Assembly (NCBI GenBank): GCA_027577415.1
Contig: JANBQS010000010.1
Coordinates: 1-64,000 of the forward strand
DNA length: 64,000 nt
Reading direction: 5' to 3'
From: Coemansia sp. RSA 922
Taxonomy: Eukaryota > Kickxellomycota > Kickxellomycetes > Kickxellales > Kickxellaceae
Position 1 is the first letter of the stretch. Each line of letters starts with the position of its first letter. Positions 57,453 through 64,000 of this stretch are shown piece by piece. The notes beneath the pieces are model-generated. The model worked only from the letters and a program-made list of their open reading frames with translations, did not search any database and was not told the DNA's origin. The translations under genes were made by a program, and so were the position numbers.

Positions 57453-58682
57453 TTACATGTAATACTTGTTGACATTAGCTTCGCGGTCATGCGTAGCAGT
57501 ATAAGGATGTCTCTGCACCGCTGCCGCAGGAGCACCAGAGTAACGGACATGTGGGTTACACGCGGGACAGTTATTGACTTGGCAATGGCAGAACGTGAAA
57601 ATCGACGGAGCATTCAGCACCAGCAAGATAATCGCAATCAAAAGCAACGGCACAATATCAAAGATATACCAGAGCGCCTCGCTGTGTCTCCCGGCATCAT
57701 GAAGGCTGTCAAGGAACACGCGCGCAGTCATAAAGCAAGCCCACAACAAAAGCATAAACGCACAGGCCCCGATAATAATAACATGCCCCATATGGTGCCC
57801 GCCCACATCCTGCGACGACGCCCAAGCCGCCGCCAACAGCAGGACCACAGCCAAGATAAGCACAATAATAGTAAACGCCTGCAGACAGTGTATCCCGCTA
57901 TGCATCTTGCTAAACGAGTGCTTGTTGAACATAAGCACGAGAGCCGCAGTCAAAAGTGCAAACAGAACGGCCGCCATCAGATACACGAATCCCACTAGGG
58001 CACGCGCAGCCCCGCATAGAGTATTGTCCAAATGCACAATAAGTCTAAACACCAATTGCGCTATAAGCATAGCTAAAAGAACCGCAGCAAAGTAGTTAAA
58101 CCACACTGCGACCTTATACATAACAAACAGATCAGCACCCGAGTGCCTTAACGCCGCACGCAAGAATAGACAGATGGCCACGAGGCAAAGCGCCAAAAAG
58201 CCCAAAATAAACTCCAGTCCACCACACTTAATCGCCATAACCAACAGTGCCAGAGCCAAGAGTAGAGCCAAGGCGCCGATGACCCAACCAGCAGCCACAT
58301 TAGGAATAAACGTTAGCCACTCGCGCCACGGCGAGCAGTCCTTGGATGGACACAAAAAGTACATCCACACCTCGTATATCGCCCCGATAATAGTGATACC
58401 GCCAACCTCGCCAATACCACCAGTAATGATGGTCTGAGTAGGCATAATATGTGTCTCGTAAGATGTGAACGTCGATGTATAGGTAGTCAATGACGTGTAG
58501 GACGGTGTAGGCTGCCCGATAATTACAGGTACAGTTTCAGTCACTGTTGTCGTAATCGTCTTGGCTGACGTGACGATGGTCGGCGTAAATGAAGGAATAG
58601 TCGTTGGCCCTGGTACCGTAATCGTACCACCCGTTATAATGCCAGTCGTCGATGACGACAATAGTTGCCCTAGAGCAGACAT
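57453..58682 (-). CDS. Multi-pass membrane protein (tentatively RTA1-like), paralogue 2
   Basis: 409 residues. The N-terminal ~90 residues are Ser/Thr-rich and probably O-glycosylated outside the cell (STTGIITGGTITVPGPTT). About eight hydrophobic spans follow: WVIGALALLLALALLVMAIK, FILGFLALCLVAICLFLRA, FNYFAAVLLAMLIAQLVF, VGFVYLMAAVLFALLTAALV and others. The final SEALWYIFDIVPLL resembles paralogue 1. The tail is His/Tyr/Pro-rich. The two genes lie 292 bp apart on the same strand, so they look like an old tandem duplication; only paralogue 2 has the Ser/Thr ectodomain. Transport, sensing and lipid-stress roles are all possible. Confidence 0.55.
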   Translation of the reverse strand: MSALGQLLSSSTTGIITGGTITVPGPTTIPSFTPTIVTSAKTITTTVTETVPVIIGQPTPSYTSLTTYTSTFTSYETHIMPTQTIITGGIGEVGGITIIGAIYEVWMYFLCPSKDCSPWREWLTFIPNVAAGWVIGALALLLALALLVMAIKCGGLEFILGFLALCLVAICLFLRAALRHSGADLFVMYKVAVWFNYFAAVLLAMLIAQLVFRLIVHLDNTLCGAARALVGFVYLMAAVLFALLTAALVLMFNKHSFSKMHSGIHCLQAFTIIVLILAVVLLLAAAWASSQDVGGHHMGHVIIIGACAFMLLLWACFMTARVFLDSLHDAGRHSEALWYIFDIVPLLLIAIILLVLNAPSIFTFCHCQVNNCPACNPHVRYSGAPAAAVQRHPYTATHDREANVNKYYM

Positions 58683-59049
58683 TGTCTAATATAAAAAAAA
58701 ATGAATATGTAAGTGTGCAAGAAATAAAAAAATGAGATGAAAAAGAAAGAGAGGAGGAAACAAAGTAGTTTGCTTACTTTTTTCCAGGGGGGAAGGTGGG
58801 AGAGATCCCTGTTTTTCCACGAGAGCTTAAATACTGTCTGCGCTATACTGCCACTCCACTTACACTATTCCTTGTTCCCTCGTCTGTTTTTTTCTTTCTT
58901 TCTCGTCGTCGATCACTAGGGACACTATACCAATCTCTTTTTATGTCCTTTCTGTGTGGCAGAAAGCATGCATGCCGCTTTGTAGAGTGGACCCTGTTTG
59001 TTTGACAATCACAACAATGGATTACTCTATATATATAAATAAAATTTTT
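58683..59049. other. Spacer between paralogue 2 and ERG25
   Basis: Promoter of paralogue 2 and terminator side of ERG25. It is pyrimidine-rich in places. No gene is seen. Confidence 0.4.
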
Positions 59050-59949
59050 TTACTCTGCCTTTTTCTCAGCCTTTAGCTTGGCCTGCCTCGCCTTGAACGC
59101 GTGATACTTGGAGTCAGTTCCAAACAGCGTATCCCACCAGCGGAACGACGACGAAAAGTTGTTAACAAACGAGGCATGGTGATAATCGTGGTGATCAGCG
59201 CCAGCCCAAAAGGGCATAAAGTTATGCAGCGACCAGGGAAAGTCATATCCAGAATGCGCATCAATAGCCTGGAAGAGTCGGAGCCAGATCCACGCAAACA
59301 TCGTCACAGCATGCACTGACCCCACCAGCTTACAGTACAGAACAGGTCCGCCAATGGTCCCCTGCCCAAAGATTATAGTCTCCAAGGGATGCGCATACTC
59401 GGCGGTCATTCCGAACGGCGACGAGAACTCGTGGTGAATCTTGTGCACGCCCCGGTACAGAGGCCCCCAGTGGAACAGGCGGTGAATCCAGTAGTGCCAG
59501 AAATCCTCCAGAACGAAAAACACCGCTATCTGCACCGCCATCTCCTGCCACCCCGGCAAAGGCATCTCCGTCGTCCGAATACCAGCCAGCTTGGCCACCG
59601 GCAAGAACCCGAGCATCAGCGGGCCCTCGATAATGAAATGTGAGAAGAGGAGGCTCTTCAGGCACTTCCACTGCATCGCGCCTGTTACCTCCTTGTTGCC
59701 CTGGATCTTGTACTTGCGGAACGACGGAATATAATCGCATATGAGGAATGGCAGATACCGACCAAAGTATACGGTCTCGTGCATCAGAAAAGCAATGACA
59801 GTAAACGTCAACAGCTCGTTGCGACCATCAAACATCGATAGCCAGGTACGTTCGAACCAGTTGGGTTGGTATCCAGCGGGCATCACTTGTGTAATGTCTA
59901 CCGTTGTGCTGAGAATTTCTCGCACATTATCGATAACCGCCTCCAACAT
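59050..59949 (-). CDS. ERG25: C-4 methylsterol oxidase
   Basis: 299 residues, as usual for Erg25/MSMO1. Fatty-acid-hydroxylase histidine boxes are complete: HYWIHRLFH, HKIHHEFSSPFG and, near the C-terminus, DHHDYHH. The start MLEAVIDNVREILSTTVDIT and WFERTWLSMFDGRNELLTF segments also fit. The C-terminus is lysine-rich (KLKAEKKAE), a possible ER-retention KxKxx-type signal. It oxidises the C-4 methyl groups of sterols in the ER in ergosterol synthesis, using a di-iron centre. Confidence 0.95.
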   Translation of the reverse strand: MLEAVIDNVREILSTTVDITQVMPAGYQPNWFERTWLSMFDGRNELLTFTVIAFLMHETVYFGRYLPFLICDYIPSFRKYKIQGNKEVTGAMQWKCLKSLLFSHFIIEGPLMLGFLPVAKLAGIRTTEMPLPGWQEMAVQIAVFFVLEDFWHYWIHRLFHWGPLYRGVHKIHHEFSSPFGMTAEYAHPLETIIFGQGTIGGPVLYCKLVGSVHAVTMFAWIWLRLFQAIDAHSGYDFPWSLHNFMPFWAGADHHDYHHASFVNNFSSSFRWWDTLFGTDSKYHAFKARQAKLKAEKKAE

Positions 59950-60105
59950 TCTATAACAACAATAAAAAATATTAGATTAAAAAAAAAGTATAAATTTGTT
60001 GACAAAAAAGAAAAAAGAATAAAAAAAGACGGAACTGATATCCGTGGTCTCGGTATTTCCATAGAAAGGGACTTTCCGAAGATCATCGTTTAATCTTAAT
60101 AATCA

Positions 60106-61659
60106 CTAGGCAGTGGGCCAGCCACAGCTGATGGTGGAGGATCCGGACTGGACACACACTGTGCCCGATCCACAAGACTGCGCAACCCATTTGCCGTAGA
60201 GACACAAAAAGTATCCAGCCTTCTTGCCCGAACTATCGCCACACTGGTAAATCCCCGTCGATGAACACGCGCCGCCCGCCACGGGGCCGCCACCCGTCGC
60301 AGTGCTAGACACAGTAGTCGACGAGCTAGTCTTGGACGTAGCCACCACAGTCGATGACGCAGTCTCATAAGAAGACGACGACGACGACGACGAGGTATTA
60401 GCTACAGTAGATGTTCTCGGCGCCGAGCTAGTAGCTGACGTACTCACCGGCGGAGTAACAACCGGGCCACTGGGCCACGAGTGCAAGACATTCATAAGCT
60501 CGTTGTTATAGTCCATGTTAGCCGACCACACCATAGCGCCAGCCAAGCCCCGAGACGCCGCGTAGTTGACCTTGATCTGAAGGCTCTGCGGGTCATCGTA
60601 CGAGATAAACTGCTTGGTGCTCGGATTGAACAGCCACGGCGTCTGCGACACAGAGTCCCACTGCCTGACCCACGGCGCCGCAGCAGTATTCGGACTGGTC
60701 AGTACTCCCTGGTCGCGCAGATGCTTCCACTGCCACACGCCGCTGTTGGCTGTCGACCCCGCACACGCGTCATACCAGGGTGCATCCTCAGAGTCGCCCA
60801 ACGGCACAACCGCCGCCTGTGGCTGGTACTGGTTAGTCGGGTCCTTGGTCATATCCTGCAGCGCAATAGTTGACCGCCCGTAGAACCCAATACCAGCTGT
60901 CAACTGATTGGCGGGGAAGCCAGCACCAACCCAGTCGTCAATCGCAGAAACAAAAGATACTTGGAGTCCCTCGCCTTGTTGGAAATTGAAAGGCGCGTTG
61001 GGTCCGGTCTTGCTATTCCAGCCGCCGTTAATATCGTACTGCATGAGGTTGGCAAAATCGACAACTTTGGCAAACGCCGCCACATCCTTAGACGGCACAC
61101 CGTTAATATCGAAAGGCTGAACGCGTACAGCCAAAGTAATAAGCCTCTGCTTAACGCCGAAAGCTCCATCGAAAGCGGCGCGCAAATCCTGCAAGAATTT
61201 GAGGAAATTCGGCGTATCATTAGCCTCATCAAACACATTACAGTTGTTACCCAGACGTCCAGGATACTCCCAATCTATATCGATACCGTCCAAGTTGTTA
61301 CTCTTGACGTAGTTGACCATGCTGGAGATCAAAGTGCTGCGCGCATTGTTGTCTTTGACTATCGTCGAAAAGAAGTTTGAGCCTGTCCATCCGCCCACCG
61401 ACATTAGTACTTTCGCCCCGCCCGCCCGCACCTGACTGATCATCTGTGGCAATACCCAGTCGTCCTCGAATGTGAATGTGCCATCTTGACGCGGTATGCT
61501 AAACGCGATATTAACGTGTGTGTATTTCGACCAGTCCACTGTAGCTGACTGAGCCCGTTTCCACGATGGATAGTACCCCATGATCACAGGTCCGCCAAAC
61601 ACAGACGAGGCGAGACTGAGAGCTACGCCAGCGGCGGTGACTAGAATATTGAACCGCAT
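60106..61659 (-). CDS. Secreted GH18 chitinase with Ser/Thr linker and chitin-binding-like tail
   Basis: 517 residues. Signal peptide ~1-22 (MRFNILVTAAGVALSLASSV). GH18 core: VLMSVGGWTGS and the catalytic DGIDIDWE with the acid E131 in place; LMQYDINGGW and the late MVWSANMDYNNEL, whose Trp lines the substrate floor, are also kept. A Ser/Thr/Val-rich linker of ~60 residues includes a run of eight Ser (GACGAC repeat in the plus strand, 60373-60392). The Cys-rich tail (GIYQCGDSSGKKAGYFLCLY to SCGWPTA) is like CBM19-type chitin-binding modules. It cleaves beta-1,4 GlcNAc chains outside the cell, for wall remodelling or nutrition. The substrate detail is inferred from the family. Confidence 0.94.
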   Translation of the reverse strand: MRFNILVTAAGVALSLASSVFGGPVIMGYYPSWKRAQSATVDWSKYTHVNIAFSIPRQDGTFTFEDDWVLPQMISQVRAGGAKVLMSVGGWTGSNFFSTIVKDNNARSTLISSMVNYVKSNNLDGIDIDWEYPGRLGNNCNVFDEANDTPNFLKFLQDLRAAFDGAFGVKQRLITLAVRVQPFDINGVPSKDVAAFAKVVDFANLMQYDINGGWNSKTGPNAPFNFQQGEGLQVSFVSAIDDWVGAGFPANQLTAGIGFYGRSTIALQDMTKDPTNQYQPQAAVVPLGDSEDAPWYDACAGSTANSGVWQWKHLRDQGVLTSPNTAAAPWVRQWDSVSQTPWLFNPSTKQFISYDDPQSLQIKVNYAASRGLAGAMVWSANMDYNNELMNVLHSWPSGPVVTPPVSTSATSSAPRTSTVANTSSSSSSSSYETASSTVVATSKTSSSTTVSSTATGGGPVAGGACSSTGIYQCGDSSGKKAGYFLCLYGKWVAQSCGSGTVCVQSGSSTISCGWPTA

Positions 61660-62263
61660 TGTAAAAAAAACAACAGTGGGAAGAATAAAAAAAAAATATC
61701 TCTGAAAGAAAAAAAAAAAAGAGAGTTTGAGGAAGAAAAAAAAAAAATAGTAAGCCGACTAGCAGATACTAATAGTAGCAAAATAGTGGTAGCAAGGGAA
61801 AAAAGAGGCAACCTGGGCTCGTTAAAAGGTCATAATTGTTTGTGTTGTAGATAATTGTAAAACCTAACGAACATGCTTGCTCCCAGTTGGGTTTTATTTA
61901 TACCAAGATTTTGGAATAGGTCACTTTTTTTTTTTGTGCGGGGAGGAGGTGGGTTTAGCTATTGTCTCTCCCAAACATGTCATGCGGTCACCATGGTCCT
62001 CCACACCTGACTTGGCCAGCCTCGCTTTCGTTATTTCGTCAATGGCATGGTCATTAATGAGAAAGTTTATATTATAGTACATTCCATAGCACATGCACAG
62101 AAAAATTCTGATCATATGTCCATGGTATTTAGTTCGGCAAAAACAAAATTTGTCCACATGAACTAATACAAGTCACGTATTAATATAACATGCATAAAAC
62201 GGAGAAATAATATTTGTGCATACAAAAAAAGAAAACTTAATGAAATGTATATTTTATATGTTT
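61660..62263. promoter_or_regulatory. Spacer between the two GH18 genes
   Basis: Promoter of the upstream-reading chitinase (poly-A/T runs 61670-61750) and 3' region of the second. No gene is seen. Confidence 0.45.
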
Positions 62264-63895
62264 TTAGCGCGGATAGTCACAATAAATATAATCGCCGTTT
62301 TGGACGCATGCTGTTCCTGCTCCACACTGTTGTTGCACCCAAACTCCTGATGCGCATTGCATAAATTGCGCGTTCTTTCCGTCCTTATCCACACACTTGT
62401 ATGATGCTTGCCATCCGCAATCGCTACCCGCTCGTGGTCCACCTGATCCAGCATTGTCTGTTGGCGGTGGTGATGATGTGGCAAGAGGAGGCAGCGACGG
62501 AGAAGGGAGAGGCGGCGGGGGTGGTGTAAGTGAAGGGGTCAGAGGAGGAGCGGATGAAGACGGAGTCGGGCTACTACTGCTGACAGTGCTGGTACTGACG
62601 CTGCTGCTGCTGCTGCTGCTGCTTGGTTCGGAAGTTGGAGTGGTCATCGATGAACTAGACGGCCAGTCTAACGTCTCGCTAGTCTTTGGCACTGGAGGTG
62701 ACGGCGTCTGTCCGGAAATATCTGGCTTAATAGCACCCCAGACGACACTAATAAGCTCATTGTTATAGTCCATAGTAATATCATACACCGTCACTCCCTT
62801 CAATCCTTTACCCACCACATGACTGACCTTTGCCGAGATACTAGACTGATCGTCATACGAGATAAACACCTTGCTACTGGGATTAAACAGCCACGGCGTC
62901 AGCGATACAGAGTCCCAATACCTTTGCCAAGGAGAAACAGCCGAATCGCCCGATTGCAATAAACCTTGTTTACGCAAGTTGCCATAAGACCATACTCCCG
63001 AGTAGCTCGCTGGTTTCCCCGTACACCGGTCCGCCCACAGTCCATCGTCATTATCTCCACGCGGTAGCCCATCCTCCTGTGCCTGATACACGTTCCACGG
63101 CTGCATAGACATGTCGGTCTTGGCCGTAGACGATCTCCCGTAGAAAGCTAGGCCGGCGGTTATTTGGTTTGCGGGGAATTTAGCCTGTGTCCAATTATCA
63201 ATAGCCGTAACCAATGATTGTTGTACGCCACGACCATACTCAAAGTTTAGCGGCGCGTTAGGTCCCGTATTACTTTGTTGCCCGTTAACGTCGTATGCCA
63301 GTACGTTGATATAGTCGACCCAGTTCGCAAAACCCGAGACATCGCCCAACGGTTGTCCGTTAGCGCCAACGAATGGTGTCATACCAACACCCAAAGCAAG
63401 CAACCGCCTTGCTCCTGACGGCATCGCAGCAGAGTCCAAGGCTTGGCGTAGTTCGCGCACAAACACGAGCAGATTATTAGCGTCGTTCGGAACATCGACT
63501 TTGTTACACTCGCTAGATACCCAGTCAATATCTACACCGTCCAAATTATGCGCCTTCAAGTACTCGACCACACCACTAATGAGCGTATTGCGGCTGTCAG
63601 TAGATTTAAAAATATCAGAGAGATGTGTAGACCCAGAGTATCCGCCCAAAGATAAAAGTACTCGTGCACCGGCTCTATGTATTTTATCAGCGATTTCGTC
63701 AACATTATAGCTAGATTCAAGTACAAATGTACCGTTGGCTCGGGGCTCGGCGTAGGCGAGATTAATGTGGGTGAACTTGGACATATCGACGCTACTTATA
63801 TCTTTCCATGCTGGCGCATACCCCGCAACTATCCCACCAGCAACTATTCCAGCATTCAAAAATGAGCCAAGCAAACAGACTGTGTTCAATCGCAT
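62264..63895 (-). CDS. Secreted GH18 chitinase-like protein lacking the catalytic glutamate
   Basis: 543 residues, same strand and same domain order as its neighbour: signal peptide (MRLNTVCLLGSFLNAGIVAG), GH18 core, a long Ser/Pro/Thr linker, and a Cys-rich tail (SYKCVDKDGKNAQFMQCAS). The core is clearly homologous (VLLSLGGYSGS, AYDVNGQQ, PANQITAGLAFYGRSS, SLTPWLFNPSSKVFISYDD). The signature reads DGVDIDWV, so the proton donor E131 of the neighbour is V126 (codon 63518-63520). The floor Trp is also changed: GVTVYDITMDY against GAMVWSANMDY. Hydrolysis is therefore not expected; chitin binding is possible, as in chi-lectins. The frame is intact and constraint elsewhere is strong, so it is likely a functional pseudo-enzyme. 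The 5' region continues to the right edge. Confidence 0.92.
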   Translation of the reverse strand: MRLNTVCLLGSFLNAGIVAGGIVAGYAPAWKDISSVDMSKFTHINLAYAEPRANGTFVLESSYNVDEIADKIHRAGARVLLSLGGYSGSTHLSDIFKSTDSRNTLISGVVEYLKAHNLDGVDIDWVSSECNKVDVPNDANNLLVFVRELRQALDSAAMPSGARRLLALGVGMTPFVGANGQPLGDVSGFANWVDYINVLAYDVNGQQSNTGPNAPLNFEYGRGVQQSLVTAIDNWTQAKFPANQITAGLAFYGRSSTAKTDMSMQPWNVYQAQEDGLPRGDNDDGLWADRCTGKPASYSGVWSYGNLRKQGLLQSGDSAVSPWQRYWDSVSLTPWLFNPSSKVFISYDDQSSISAKVSHVVGKGLKGVTVYDITMDYNNELISVVWGAIKPDISGQTPSPPVPKTSETLDWPSSSSMTTPTSEPSSSSSSSSVSTSTVSSSSPTPSSSAPPLTPSLTPPPPPLPSPSLPPLATSSPPPTDNAGSGGPRAGSDCGWQASYKCVDKDGKNAQFMQCASGVWVQQQCGAGTACVQNGDYIYCDYPR

Positions 63896-64000
63896 TATTG
63901 TTCAAAAAAGAAGAATGTAAAAATATCGGGCTGTGAGAATGAAAAGAACGCGCTTAGAGAATGTACTTTTGTGAACTATATTCAGTGTTTTAAAAACGTT
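63896..64000. other. Right edge, upstream of the GH18-like gene
   Basis: 105 bp of promoter-side DNA. No feature is seen. Confidence 0.4.

Noticed and set aside
60373..60392. GAC repeat as a CRISPR-like or regulatory repeat
   Set aside because: It encodes a polyserine run in the chitinase linker; an ordinary coding microsatellite.
1..64000. Operons, CRISPR arrays, riboswitches, bacterial terminators
   Set aside because: Gene content and promoter structure are eukaryotic; none of these was seen.

Overview
The window is fungal nuclear DNA. An ergosterol-pathway C-4 methylsterol oxidase, chitin-pathway UDP-GlcNAc pyrophosphorylase, two secreted GH18 chitinase-type proteins with cysteine-rich chitin-binding-like tails, a Cdc3-type septin and Scp160/vigilin all point to Fungi. 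Almost every housekeeping gene is a single uninterrupted frame. Together with relics of F-box/LRR, multi-Myb and FunK1-type kinase genes, this suggests an early-diverging intron-poor lineage, most likely Kickxellomycotina/Zoopagomycota (Coemansia-like). That placement is inference.

The layout alternates between two kinds of DNA. Compact housekeeping blocks lie at 1-2.9 kb (PLRG1/Prp46, a 7-TM receptor), 8.1-11.95 kb (vigilin), 17.6-22.9 kb (mitochondrial aspartate aminotransferase, COG1, Wss1-like protease), 28.1-32.5 kb (RING protein, small Cys-rich and Lys-rich proteins, VanZ-like protein, UAP1), 43.7-46.7 kb (FSH1-type hydrolase, methylcrotonyl-CoA carboxylase beta, Fmp32/CCDC90-like) and 54.5-63.9 kb (septin, two related multi-pass membrane proteins, ERG25, two GH18 proteins).

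Between them are AT-rich accessory islands at 3-6.3, 12.3-17.2, 23-27.3, 32.8-43.2 and 47.9-54.3 kb. These hold eleven copies of one unrecognised small-protein family (called family 1 here; N-terminus typically M-x-I-P-I-x-P-x-YYYYAV, central FLYFG-type motif), a tandem triplication of another (family 2), and single unrecognised genes. Most members of both families sit on a conserved TATA core promoter; behind some lie arrays of about 145-bp units bearing a TTCCTTTG-N3-CAAAGGAA palindrome and CRE-like TGACRTCA sites. The flanks are visibly better conserved between copies than the coding sequences. Six of the eleven family 1 copies are broken: four frameshifts in or next to A/T-rich runs, one stop codon and one lost start codon.

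Mobile DNA in the islands includes a mariner-like element with terminal inverted repeats, inserted in the 3' end of a family 1 gene and supplying its last ~30 codons, and three copies of a ~200-bp MITE. Degenerate F-box/LRR, multi-Myb and FunK1-like pseudogenes fill the remaining space. The most useful leads are the family 1/2 cassettes with shared regulation and fast-changing proteins, the mariner-gene chimera, and a chitinase paralogue that has lost its catalytic glutamate.
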